Source: Atopobium sp. BS2 (GTDB lineage Bacteria; Actinomycetota; Coriobacteriia; Coriobacteriales; Atopobiaceae). From it: a stretch of 64,000 nt of DNA. How positions within the stretch are numbered: the stretch's first letter is position 1; each line of letters opens with the position of its first letter. Below are positions 33,585 to 43,325 of this stretch, piece after piece. A program made the position numbers and the translations under genes. The stretch is from contig NZ_JDFG01000033.1 in the NCBI RefSeq assembly GCF_000565075.1, positions 1-64,000 on the forward strand, written 5' to 3'. Under the pieces are notes generated by a model that was not told where the DNA came from, searched no databases, and saw nothing but the letters and a program-made list of their open reading frames with translations.

Positions 33585-34577
33585 ATGGCAAAAAGAAACA
33601 GCTTGGGCAAACTTGCCACCTCTGTATTACAAGAATTCCGCGGGTCGCTTTCATCTCTAGAGCCAACTCATACGCATATCTACGTTGATTCCCTTGCTTC
33701 TGAAGAGGTAATCCTGGCTGTACATTCGTATTTTATGCCAGAGAGAACAGATGCAACGGTGCGCGTCTCTAAACTTGCGGACGGTGTTTCGTTTGTTTCT
33801 GGAGGCATTGGTCGCACGGGAAAGAATGCTGCTATTCCTGATATTGCGGTGATTATTCCTACGCCAACATCACAGTACGAGGACGCCCTTACCATGTTGG
33901 TAAGTCATTCAATTCCTTGTGCGGTGGTTGTAGAGTCTGCAGTTGAAGCGCAACAAATTGCTGATACGCTCTACAACACAGGGCTTATTAGCATTGTTGC
34001 GGGTACCACTGAAGAAGTGCTCTTTGATCGACTCTCTTCATGGATTGCAACGTCAACAGAAAAATCAGTCTCTTTTGCGGCAGCGTATCCTCTTTGTAGA
34101 ACTCAAGTGGTCAAACAGATAACTGCTGCTTGCGCTAAAGAAAATGCTGCTATTGGTGCTGTGGCATTGGTTCCCGGCTCTGATATGCCGCTGATGACAG
34201 CGCGCCAGATTAGACTCGCACTTGATATTACCTCCGCCTATAACATCAATATGAGTGTTGAAACCATCGCCGAACTTCTCGGCGTTGTGGGTGCGGGCTT
34301 TGGATACCGTACGGTTGCACGCACGGTCGCAGGCACAGTTCCAGGGTTTGGCTGGGCGCTTAAGGCTGGCATGGGATACGCAGGAACTCACACTACTGCT
34401 CGCGTCATTCACGCGTACGCTCGCAAAATTGCCGAGAAACGCGACGGGGTAGCAGCTGATTCTTCTACCAAAACCGGCACTTCGAGTGCTTCTACAGGCG
34501 CAAGCGCAACAGCAGATACAAATTCACAATCAAATACCGTAGAGATAGCAACCACACAGTCCCTCGCCAAAAGATAG
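33585..34577 (+). CDS. DUF697-like protein of the rod operon, function unknown
   Basis: This 330-residue protein starts three bases after rodA. Residues about 30-165 resemble a Rossmann-like fold with strands ending in IAVIIPTPTS, AVVVESAVEAQQI and ISIVAGTTEEV, but no P-loop is visible. Residues about 165-285 resemble the DUF697/YcjF-type membrane-associated helical domain (VALVPGSDMPLMTARQIRL, then an Ala- and Gly-rich hydrophobic stretch). The C-terminal 45 residues are Ser/Thr/Ala-rich and look disordered. In other genomes DUF697 is often attached to a GTPase; here the GTPase is missing. The assignment is from memory of the family pattern. Confidence 0.65.
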   Translation: MAKRNSLGKLATSVLQEFRGSLSSLEPTHTHIYVDSLASEEVILAVHSYFMPERTDATVRVSKLADGVSFVSGGIGRTGKNAAIPDIAVIIPTPTSQYEDALTMLVSHSIPCAVVVESAVEAQQIADTLYNTGLISIVAGTTEEVLFDRLSSWIATSTEKSVSFAAAYPLCRTQVVKQITAACAKENAAIGAVALVPGSDMPLMTARQIRLALDITSAYNINMSVETIAELLGVVGAGFGYRTVARTVAGTVPGFGWALKAGMGYAGTHTTARVIHAYARKIAEKRDGVAADSSTKTGTSSASTGASATADTNSQSNTVEIATTQSLAKR

Positions 34578-34581
34578 AAAG

Positions 34582-36456
34582 TTGACTATCGTGCGTGTTA
34601 AACGAGAAAATCTCTTCCATCTCATTGAGCCCATGCTTCCGCATGTCGAGAAACCCTCAAGATACTTGAATCACGAGTGGGGGGCCGTAGAGGAGCAAGA
34701 AGGCCCTTTTCACGTATGTATGGTTTACGCTGACGTGTACGAGGTGGGTCAGCCTAATTTGGGCATTGCCATTCTCTATAACGCTTTGAATAAGGCGCCT
34801 CATATTTCTTGTGAGCGCGCCTATCTGCCTTGGACTGATATGGCAGCGCTTATGCGTAAACGTAACGTGCCACTGCTTTCGTTGGAGGGTGCTGCGCCTT
34901 TAGCATCTTTTGATGTAGTGGGCTTCACCCTTGCGCATGAAATGATCGCAACCAATATTATAGAAACGCTTGATTTAGCAGGCATTCCATTGCTCGCTGA
35001 AGAACGTGATGAAGAGGACCCGCTTATTTTTGGTGGCGGTCCTTCTGTTTGGAACTCAGAGCCAGTGGCCCCGCTCTTTGATGCAATTCTTTTAGGTGAT
35101 GGCGAAGAAGCGCTGGTAGAGATGTGCGAGTGCGTGAGAACTTCCAAGCTTGACGGAGTTTCTCGCCAAGAGATTTTGCAGAGGTTGTCTGAGATTCAAG
35201 GTGTCTACGTGCCGTCGCTTTATCAGATTGTGCACGACAATACCGCAACACGCTGGGGTTATGCGGTCCCTAAAGAGGGAAGTAGTGCACCAAGCGTGGT
35301 CTATAAACGTTGCCTACCAGATCTTTCAGTAACAGACCCTGTTGCGCAGCGCATTGTTCCGTATACCGAAATTGTTCAGGACAGGCTGGCTCTAGAGATT
35401 CAGCGCGGCTGTGCTCGCGGCTGTAGGTTCTGTCAGGCTGGTATGACGTATCGTCCTGTTCGCGAGCGCCCTGCTCAGCAGATTATTAAAGCAGGCGAGG
35501 AAGGCCTTTTGAAGAGCGGCTACGATGAGGTCTCGCTCACGTCGCTCTCTACAACGGATCACTCTCAGTGCGGCTATATTCTGCGCCGTATGAACTCTGA
35601 TTTGCGTAAACGCGGCGTGCGAATCTCCATTCCTTCCCAGCGTATGGACGCGTTTGGCGCGGAGATGGCAGACGCTGTTTCTACCTCAAGGCGCGGCGGA
35701 CTGACGTTTGCACCAGAAGCAGGCTCCCAGCGCATGCGTGATGTCATCAACAAAAATGTTACCGAGGATGATCTTGAATCGGCAGCTAGAAATGCGTTTG
35801 AAAACGGCTGGCGCCGCATGAAGCTCTACTTTATGATGGGCCTTCCAACAGAAACCGATGAAGACATTCAAGCCATTCCCGCAGTTGCAAAGCGTATTTT
35901 AGATATTGGTCGAGAAATTGGCGGCAAGGGCGTTACGGTTTCTGCCTCAGTTGCCGTATTTGTGCCCAAGTCCTACACGCCATTCCAGTGGGTTGGCCAG
36001 ATTTCTCGTGAGGAAGCCCAGCGTAGACAGCAGTTGCTCTTGTCGTCAAATCACGATAGGGGACTCAAGATTGCCTATCATGATTCTGGAACGTCCCTGG
36101 TAGAAGGTGCGCTTTCAAAGATGGGTCGCGACGGTTTTGATTTGATTTACCGGGCTTGGAAAAACGGTTGTAAGTTTGATGCATGGACCAGCGAGTTTAA
36201 TCTTGATGCTTGGAATGCGGCAGCAGAAAGTCTGGGTTTCTCGCTCTCTGATATTGCAACAGAAACCTTTGATATTCAGGCAAAACTTCCTTGGGACCAT
36301 ACGTCTCCTGGCGTCTCCAAGGGCTATTTGCAGCGAGAATATCGTCGAGCACTGGATGAAGTTACTACACCTGACTGTACGTTTACCTCTTGTACGGGAT
36401 GTGCAGTCTGCCAGACCTTGAAGGTCGATAACGTGTTGATGGGGGTGCGCTCATGA
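34582..36456 (+). CDS. B12-binding-type radical SAM protein (TIGR03960-like)
   Basis: This 624-residue protein has an N-terminal cobalamin-binding-like Rossmann domain (about 1-200, with FGGGPSVWNSEPVAPLF). The radical-SAM core has the cluster motif CARGCRFC near residue 277 (EIQRGCARGCRFCQAG). A Cys-rich end, TSCTGCAVC, may bind an extra metal or cluster. It always pairs with a TIGR03936-type partner in genomes I recall, here the next gene, overlapping by four bases (ATGA). A TTG start is assumed; GTG at 34591 is an alternative. A role in rRNA or tRNA modification has been guessed for the pair, because rplU and rpmA follow. Confidence 0.85.
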   Translation: MTIVRVKRENLFHLIEPMLPHVEKPSRYLNHEWGAVEEQEGPFHVCMVYADVYEVGQPNLGIAILYNALNKAPHISCERAYLPWTDMAALMRKRNVPLLSLEGAAPLASFDVVGFTLAHEMIATNIIETLDLAGIPLLAEERDEEDPLIFGGGPSVWNSEPVAPLFDAILLGDGEEALVEMCECVRTSKLDGVSRQEILQRLSEIQGVYVPSLYQIVHDNTATRWGYAVPKEGSSAPSVVYKRCLPDLSVTDPVAQRIVPYTEIVQDRLALEIQRGCARGCRFCQAGMTYRPVRERPAQQIIKAGEEGLLKSGYDEVSLTSLSTTDHSQCGYILRRMNSDLRKRGVRISIPSQRMDAFGAEMADAVSTSRRGGLTFAPEAGSQRMRDVINKNVTEDDLESAARNAFENGWRRMKLYFMMGLPTETDEDIQAIPAVAKRILDIGREIGGKGVTVSASVAVFVPKSYTPFQWVGQISREEAQRRQQLLLSSNHDRGLKIAYHDSGTSLVEGALSKMGRDGFDLIYRAWKNGCKFDAWTSEFNLDAWNAAAESLGFSLSDIATETFDIQAKLPWDHTSPGVSKGYLQREYRRALDEVTTPDCTFTSCTGCAVCQTLKVDNVLMGVRS

Positions 36457-37274
36457 CGGATAAGCAGGTAGAGAGCGTAGCTCCTGAGGTGGTTGAACCG
36501 GCGAAGAAAGACTGGCGCGCTGGTAGACCACAGATTCAGCCAGAGATTATGACGGAGCGTGGAGCAGAGATTTTTAGGCTTCGCGTGGCTTACAAGAAAG
36601 ATGACCGCCTTGCGTTTTTAGGACACCTTGAGCTTATTGGTACCATTGAGCGCTGTGTTCGTAGAGCTCAGCTGCCATTTAGGGTAGGTAATGGCTTTGC
36701 AAAGCGCATGGGCGTTCAGTTCTCTCAGGCGCTTCCTGTTGGCGCTTCGTCTGAGGCGGAGTACTTTGACTTGAAGCTCACAGAATACGTGGACCCGAAT
36801 GAAGCGTTAGAGAGGCTGTTGTCGGCTACGCCTCCCGCGCTTGCTCCGTTTGCTGCCAGCTACGTTGATCGGTCGCTACCAGCGCTTGAAGCATGGTTGA
36901 ATGCCGCTCACTGGAGATGTGACATTTTGGGAGAAGGTCTTAGGTCAGACGCATTGCGTTGGGGGTTTGAGGATCTTCTCGCCAAAAAAGAGCTGACATA
37001 CATGCGCAGAGATAAGCAAAAAGTGGTCAATTTAGAGACAACGTTTGCGGGCTATAAGATTTCTGAGAGCTCATCTGAAACGCGCATTTCATTTGAGCTT
37101 GATACACTCCAAGATCCAAGAGCAGCGCTTAGACCTGCAGTTTTGATTTATGAGGCTCAAAGAATTGCAGCTCAAGCTGGAGTGGATGGCCTACAAGGCA
37201 TTGACTCGTTGAGGGTGTGCCGCACCTCACAGGCACACGTTTCAGAAAATGGACTCCTTGTGAAGCCTCTATAA
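36453..37274 (+). CDS. TIGR03936/DUF2344 partner of the radical SAM protein
   Basis: This 273-residue protein has the family opening FRLRVAYKKDDRLAFLGHLE (residues about 48-67), then RRAQLPFRVGNGFAKRMGVQFSQALPVG in two adjoining segments, and EYFDLKL. In some genomes this domain is fused to the radical SAM protein; here it is separate but translationally coupled. The first 45 residues are charged and probably flexible. The function is unknown. Its position directly upstream of the rplU-rpmA promoter is conserved in several Gram-positive lineages. Confidence 0.85.
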   Translation: MTDKQVESVAPEVVEPAKKDWRAGRPQIQPEIMTERGAEIFRLRVAYKKDDRLAFLGHLELIGTIERCVRRAQLPFRVGNGFAKRMGVQFSQALPVGASSEAEYFDLKLTEYVDPNEALERLLSATPPALAPFAASYVDRSLPALEAWLNAAHWRCDILGEGLRSDALRWGFEDLLAKKELTYMRRDKQKVVNLETTFAGYKISESSSETRISFELDTLQDPRAALRPAVLIYEAQRIAAQAGVDGLQGIDSLRVCRTSQAHVSENGLLVKPL

Positions 37275-37288
37275 CATGTAGTTTTGTC

Positions 37289-37317
37289 TTGGAATTTTCT
37301 GAAATATGCAGTAGACT
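37289..37317 (+). promoter_or_regulatory. Promoter of rplU-rpmA
   Basis: TTGGAA (37289-37294) and TAGACT (37312-37317) are separated by exactly 17 bases, predicting transcription from about 37324. Confidence 0.65.
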
Positions 37318-37323
37318 ATTTCG

Positions 37324-37469
37324 AGTTGTGTTTCTCGCCGAGGGACATGGGACACCGACAGTTTCCCGCGGATGTCACAGGTCACGGCGGCGAAGATCTT
37401 TGCTCGGATCTTCAGAAATGCAAAGATAGTATTAATCGTTGCAAGAATCAGCAATGAAGGGTTACACAC
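37324..37469 (+). promoter_or_regulatory. Long 5' leader of the L21 operon
   Basis: About 146 untranslated bases precede rplU. They include the hairpin GAAGATC (37392-37398) with GATCTTC (37407-37413) and GC-rich segments. Autogenous L21 leaders are known in other bacteria, but I cannot match this one to a defined class by eye. Confidence 0.4.
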
Positions 37470-37820
37470 ATGTACGCAATCGTAGCAACTGGTGGCAAGC
37501 AGTATAAGGTTGCCAAGGGCGACGTAATCAGCGTCGAGAAGCTTGATGCGCAGCCTGGCGATAAGGTAAAGCTTGATGTTCTTATGCTTAACGACGGCAA
37601 GAAGGTTGTTGCTGACGCTGCCACTCTTTCCTCTAAGAAGGTTACCTGTGAGGTTCTTGAGCAGTACAAGGACAAGAAGGTCCTCGTCTTCAAGTTCCAC
37701 AAGCGTAAGCGCTATCACCGCGCCAATGGTCACCGTCAGAACCTTACTAAGCTGAAGGTTACCGCGCTCCCTACCGCTCGTAAGGCTGCTGCTAAGGCAT
37801 CCGACGAGTCTGCAGAGTAA
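37470..37820 (+). CDS. rplU: 50S ribosomal protein L21
   Basis: This large-subunit protein binds 23S rRNA. The 116-residue product starts MYAIVATGGKQYKVAKGDVI, the canonical L21 N-terminus. It has the KVTCEVLEQYKDKKVLVFKF core, then KRKRYHRANGHRQNLTKLKV. It carries a short Ala/Lys C-terminal extension (about residues 103-116). It is followed after 38 bases by rpmA, the usual pair. Confidence 0.98.
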   Translation: MYAIVATGGKQYKVAKGDVISVEKLDAQPGDKVKLDVLMLNDGKKVVADAATLSSKKVTCEVLEQYKDKKVLVFKFHKRKRYHRANGHRQNLTKLKVTALPTARKAAAKASDESAE

Positions 37821-37858
37821 TTGGTCACTTCTGATATTGAGATAGGCAGGTAGCATTT

Positions 37859-38113
37859 ATGGCACACAAGAAAGGTCTCGGCTCTTCCCGTAATGGTCGC
37901 GACTCACAAGCACAGCGCCTTGGCGTTAAGATTTACGGTGGTCAGGCAATCAAGGCTGGCCAGATTATCATCCGTCAGCGTGGTACTCACATCACTCCTG
38001 GCGTAAACGTTGGTCGCGGCAAGGATGACACTCTCTTTGCACTTTGCGATGGCGTTGTTGAGTTTAAGAAGGGTGCTAAGCACGTCGTTAACGTCGTTGC
38101 TGCTGAGGCATAA
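37859..38113 (+). CDS. rpmA: 50S ribosomal protein L27
   Basis: L27 reaches the peptidyl-transferase centre with its N-terminal tail. The 84-residue product begins [20 protein letters not shown], with no firmicute-type cleavable leader, and continues [20 protein letters not shown] and [31 protein letters not shown] lies before the ATG. A strong terminator follows. Confidence 0.98.
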   Translation: MAHKKGLGSSRNGRDSQAQRLGVKIYGGQAIKAGQIIIRQRGTHITPGVNVGRGKDDTLFALCDGVVEFKKGAKHVVNVVAAEA

Positions 38114-38140
38114 GTTTTCTTGAACATTCGCAGTTCATTC

Positions 38141-38166
38141 AAGGGGTCCTTCGGGACCCCTTTTTT
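38141..38166 (+). terminator. Terminator of rplU-rpmA
   Basis: GGGGTCC and GGACCCC enclose a TTCG tetraloop, followed by TTTTTT. A TTTCTCGCG word follows at once. Confidence 0.92.
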
Positions 38167-38227
38167 GTTTCTCGCGGTTTCTTACGCGTACCGTTTACAG
38201 TTTCTAATTTGTTTCTTAATGTATTTC

Positions 38228-38258
38228 TTGACACAATCTGGCAAAGTAATGGTATTCT
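38228..38258 (+). promoter_or_regulatory. Candidate promoter of the tryptophan leader
   Basis: A perfect TTGACA (38228-38233) is followed after 19 bases by TATTCT (38253-38258). The spacing is long, so the promoter may be weak or activator-dependent. Confidence 0.5.
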
Positions 38259-38298
38259 TCTTACATTGCAATTTACGCTCTTGGGAGGAGGACATATC

Positions 38299-38361
38299 AT
38301 GCGCGCTACATGCACTCAGCAGTGGTGGTGGAACAACTTGTCTTTCTCCGGTCAGCGATGA
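38299..38361 (+). CDS. Tryptophan-rich attenuator leader peptide
   Basis: A strong ribosome binding site (GGGAGGAGGACATATC) precedes a 20-codon frame, MRATCTQQWWWNNLSFSGQR. It contains three consecutive Trp codons (TGG at 38323-38331) and ends TGA at 38359-38361, 25 bases before an intrinsic terminator. This is the arrangement of trp-operon leader peptides, in which ribosome stalling at Trp codons when charged tRNA-Trp is scarce prevents terminator folding. Here the downstream genes are not biosynthetic but encode an ECF transporter. The frame is too short for gene-finders and is easily missed. Confidence 0.9.
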   Translation: MRATCTQQWWWNNLSFSGQR

Positions 38362-38386
38362 GTTGCTTCTGCATACGCATTTAGAG

Positions 38387-38413
38387 GCTCTCGGGTGACC
38401 GAGAGCTTTTTTT
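38387..38413 (+). terminator. Trp attenuator terminator
   Basis: GCTCTCGG (38387-38394) and CCGAGAGC (38399-38406) enclose GTGA and are followed by seven T residues. It stands between the leader peptide and the transporter genes, so it should control read-through. Confidence 0.9.
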
Positions 38414-38507
38414 GTGCGTACGTTTCTTGCTAGATCCGGATGGCGAGAAACCCGTGTTGTTATAAGTTTTGTTTGTACGTTTTTAGTTTTGCGTTAAAGG
38501 AGTTTGT

Positions 38508-39101
38508 ATGTCTACAGAAAATCTCAATCAGGTTGACGCCGCAGGCACAGAGGCAGGATCTGCAGATCAGGCACCACGTGTTGTTGCTGTTTCAAAAAAT
38601 GCAGGAGTATTGGACGTTACTTCTCTAGTCCTTGTTGCCGTCCTTATTGCTGCTGGTTTTATTCTTAACCTGACCGTTGGTAAGGCAATTAGTGCTATTG
38701 GAATTGGTCCAGAGTTTATTATTTCTTCGTTCTGCCTGGCTATTCTTTTGCTGAAGCCAAATGCTGTTCAGAGCCTGGTTATTGGTCTTATCGCAGCTAC
38801 CGTTATTCAGCTGACCACCTCTGTTCCTGGTGCTGATTTTGTTGCAGAGGGCGCAGCTTCACTTGTTATGTTTGCTTTCACAAGGTCTGCTCTTGCAGAT
38901 AAGCCAGTAATGCCTGCAATTGGTTCTTTTGTAACCACTCTTATTTCTGGCTTGATCTTTGCTGCCATTGCTATTCCAGCCAAGGGTGCAACTATTGAGC
39001 TTTTCTACGTAATGCTTCCTGTCATCGTGGGAACCGCATTCTTTAATGCTATTGTTGTTCAGGTTCTTGCGGCTCCTCTTAAGAAGGTTTTGGGTCGATA
39101 A
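38508..39101 (+). CDS. trpP: ECF transporter S component, predicted tryptophan (TrpP-like)
   Basis: This 197-residue integral membrane protein has about five to six hydrophobic helices after a soluble N-terminal 35 residues. The middle (KPNAVQSLVIGLIAATVIQL, then TTSVPGADFVAEG) resembles the TrpP tryptophan-transporter family. The specificity prediction rests mainly on the Trp leader peptide and attenuator upstream. The ATPase and EcfT genes that follow would complete the transporter. AAAGGAGTTTGT precedes the ATG. If the Trp prediction is wrong, another aromatic compound or indole is the next guess. Confidence 0.8.
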   Translation: MSTENLNQVDAAGTEAGSADQAPRVVAVSKNAGVLDVTSLVLVAVLIAAGFILNLTVGKAISAIGIGPEFIISSFCLAILLLKPNAVQSLVIGLIAATVIQLTTSVPGADFVAEGAASLVMFAFTRSALADKPVMPAIGSFVTTLISGLIFAAIAIPAKGATIELFYVMLPVIVGTAFFNAIVVQVLAAPLKKVLGR

Positions 39102-39136
39102 GTTCTTAGATACGCACTTATTTCCTGGAGAACACT

Positions 39137-41062
39137 GTGTCTATTATTGAAGTTCAATCTGTGTCATATAGCTATCCTGATAGCTCAGCGCATGCTCTGA
39201 ATGAGCTGTCACTAAGCGTTCAGGAGGGTGACTTTGTAGGTATTGTTGGTCCTTCTGGCGCAGGCAAGTCCACGCTTGCTCTTGCGCTTTCTGGCGCTAT
39301 TCCTCACCACTTCAGAGGAAATTTCTTTGGAAAGATTCTTGTCGCTGGAATGGATACCTGCACAGTTGCGCTGACTGATATCTCTAAAATTGTGGGTTCT
39401 GTAACCCAGGATATCAACGCGCAAATGGTTGCTTCAATTGTTGAGGATGAACTTCTTTTTGGTCTTGAGAACTTTGCAGTTCCTCATGCAGAGATTCCAG
39501 AGCGCATTACCTATGCTCTAGAGACAGTTGGTATTGCCAACCTCCGCTTTAGAGAGATTGCCTCTCTTTCTGGTGGACAGAAACAAAAGGTTGCTATAGC
39601 AGCACTTTTGGCGCTTCAGCCACAAGTTATGGTGCTTGATGAGCCAACAGCGGCCTTAGATCCAACGTCGTCCGAGTTAATCTTCCAGACCCTTTCAGAG
39701 CTCAACAAAACCAAAGGTATTACGGTTGTGGTGATTGAGCAAAAAGTAGGTCTTCTCGCTAAGTATTGCTCAAAGATTGCCGTTATGGACAAGGGCTCCA
39801 TTTGTGCATACGGTAGCGGTGAGGAAGTGTTCTCTCAGGTAGATTTACTGCAAGAGGTTGGCGTTGACGTTCCTCGTTGCGTGCGCGTCTCAAAAGGCGT
39901 CCATGAGCTCTCTCATCAGTCTGAGTATGCTCATTTATTATCTGAGGCGAACAGTGCTGTCTGCGATGAAACTGCGTTGTCAGTTCAGTCAGCCGCCAAG
40001 CAGCTTGCGTGCTGTGTAGGCGCTCTCCAGCATCGCAGCATTTCCCTTACAGAGGACTCTCAACCAGTAGCTACTAATGACGTTGAGTTAGCAGGGGAGA
40101 CGTATCTTCCAAAAATAGATGGCCCTGTGATTGCTGAATCGAGCGGCCCATTTGACAGGATTGGCATTCTTCAAGACGCAGAGCAGCCAAGTGTTCAATC
40201 TGTTCTTGACGTTATCGACGCCACCTTTAAATATCAAGGGAGTACTGATGGTGTTGAGCGCGTCTCCCTCAGTTTGCGCCCTGGCGAGCTTGTGGCACTT
40301 GTTGGTCAAAACGGCGCAGGTAAAACCACTTTAACTAAGCTGGTAAATGGCCTGTTGCGTCCTCGATCGGGAGACATTCACCTTAAGGGTGCATCGTGCA
40401 AGGATTGGAAGACATCGCAGATTGCTCAACACGTCTCTACGCTGTTCCAAAATCCCGATTATCAGATCTGTAAAGAGAGTGTCCTTGAGGAGATTGCGTT
40501 TGGTCTTGAGCTCAAGGCTGTGTCTGCAGAGGATGCGCGCAAGAAAGCGCTTGAAGTAATTGATCGCATGGGACTTGATGCAGATGCGTCGCCGTTCATG
40601 CTTTCTCGCGGACAGCGTCAGATGGTTGCGCTTGCATCTGTGGTTGCCTGCGAGCCAGATATTCTTGTGCTTGATGAGCCAACTTCGGGTCTGGATTACA
40701 AAGAGTGTATGCAGGTCATGAATATGGTCAAATCACTGTGCGAGAAGGGCTGTGCAGTTCTTATGGTTTGCCATGACATGGAGGTTGTGCTGGACTTTGC
40801 CACAAGAATTGTCGTTATGGCACATGGTAGCGTGCTAGACGATGGGGAAGTTGCACAGATCTTCTCGGCAGATGAGGTTTTGAAGGAAGCATACGTTGAG
40901 GCTCCTCAGATGATTCAACTGTCAAAACTTGCGGGCGCGCACGTAGATCCATCATTTGCTGGGCTTAACAGCGCTTCCGAGGTGCTTGAGGCATTGCAGC
41001 ATCAGTTTGAGATTGCTCGTATTGCGGCAACGCTGAATGGTAAGGAGGCTCCTCGTGGGTAG
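39137..41062 (+). CDS. ecfA: ECF transporter ATPase, two nucleotide-binding domains fused
   Basis: This 641-residue protein has two ABC ATPase domains, whereas most ECF systems use separate EcfA1 and EcfA2. Domain 1: Walker A GPSGAGKSTL (about 34-43), signature LSGGQKQKV, Walker B VLDEPTAALDP. Domain 2: Walker A GQNGAGKTTL (about 391-400), signature LSRGQRQMV, and LDEPTSGLDY. The linker (about 235-365) is poorly conserved. GTG is the start, with CTGGAG before it. It supplies ATP hydrolysis to the S and T components encoded on either side. Confidence 0.94.
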   Translation: MSIIEVQSVSYSYPDSSAHALNELSLSVQEGDFVGIVGPSGAGKSTLALALSGAIPHHFRGNFFGKILVAGMDTCTVALTDISKIVGSVTQDINAQMVASIVEDELLFGLENFAVPHAEIPERITYALETVGIANLRFREIASLSGGQKQKVAIAALLALQPQVMVLDEPTAALDPTSSELIFQTLSELNKTKGITVVVIEQKVGLLAKYCSKIAVMDKGSICAYGSGEEVFSQVDLLQEVGVDVPRCVRVSKGVHELSHQSEYAHLLSEANSAVCDETALSVQSAAKQLACCVGALQHRSISLTEDSQPVATNDVELAGETYLPKIDGPVIAESSGPFDRIGILQDAEQPSVQSVLDVIDATFKYQGSTDGVERVSLSLRPGELVALVGQNGAGKTTLTKLVNGLLRPRSGDIHLKGASCKDWKTSQIAQHVSTLFQNPDYQICKESVLEEIAFGLELKAVSAEDARKKALEVIDRMGLDADASPFMLSRGQRQMVALASVVACEPDILVLDEPTSGLDYKECMQVMNMVKSLCEKGCAVLMVCHDMEVVLDFATRIVVMAHGSVLDDGEVAQIFSADEVLKEAYVEAPQMIQLSKLAGAHVDPSFAGLNSASEVLEALQHQFEIARIAATLNGKEAPRG

Positions 41063-41804
41063 TGTTATTGATTACACCGAAGGAACAAGCTTCCTTCACA
41101 AGGCAAATCCCGTGGCCAAGCTTGTATTTGCGCTTGAGCTCTTTGTGGCCGCCTTTGCCGCTCAAGGAACGATTGAGGTGCTTGCGGTACTCGCGCTCAC
41201 TATTTGTGTGGGAGTTGTCTCACAGAATGCTCAGAAGACTTTTAAGCTGGTATTTGGCTTTGCTGTCTTAGGTCTTATCTTGTGCGTTGTACAGACGCTT
41301 GTTGCCCCTGCTGGTCAAACGCTCTTTTTATTCATCACGGTAGGTGGTTTGGAGCGCGGCTTTAACGTTGCCCTAAAAACAATTGCGCTGGCACTGCCGC
41401 TGCTTTCTATGCTCTCGCTTATGCGCGTAGAAGACCTCATGAATGCGCTGGTAGAAGTTGCGCATGTTCCTTATCCTTATGCGTTTACCATTGCAACGGT
41501 TTTGCGTTTTGTGCCTGTCTTTGCTTCCGAGATGAACCATATTATGGAGGCTCAGATGGCTCGCGGCGTTGAGTTTGATACCAAAAATCCAATTAAGAAG
41601 CTCCAGCTCACCATGCCTTTGATTGTTCCTTTGTTGGTAAGTTCCGTTAAAAAAGCTGATGCTTCGGCACTTGCAGCTGAGCAACGAGGTTTCTATTTAA
41701 GGAACGCTTCATCTGCATTTAAACGCTATCCTTTGGCTCCATCAGACTTTGCTTTGATGATTCTTGGTGTTGCAGTAATTGTTGTTATCCTCGTGTTCTC
41801 ATAA
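41055..41804 (+). CDS. ecfT: ECF transporter T component
   Basis: EcfT is the transmembrane coupling subunit of ECF importers. From GTG at 41055 (preceded by TAAGGAGGCTCCTC) it has 249 residues and overlaps the ecfA stop by eight bases. Several membrane helices flank a cytoplasmic region with the coupling motifs QMARGVEF (about residue 175) and AAEQRGFYL (about 215), the two Ala-Arg-Gly-type helices that contact the ATPase. The ATG at 41037 is in frame but has no good ribosome binding site. It ends the predicted tryptophan transporter operon. Confidence 0.93.
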   Translation: MGSVIDYTEGTSFLHKANPVAKLVFALELFVAAFAAQGTIEVLAVLALTICVGVVSQNAQKTFKLVFGFAVLGLILCVVQTLVAPAGQTLFLFITVGGLERGFNVALKTIALALPLLSMLSLMRVEDLMNALVEVAHVPYPYAFTIATVLRFVPVFASEMNHIMEAQMARGVEFDTKNPIKKLQLTMPLIVPLLVSSVKKADASALAAEQRGFYLRNASSAFKRYPLAPSDFALMILGVAVIVVILVFS

Positions 41805-43322
<1,518 letters not shown>

Positions 43323-43325
43323 AGT

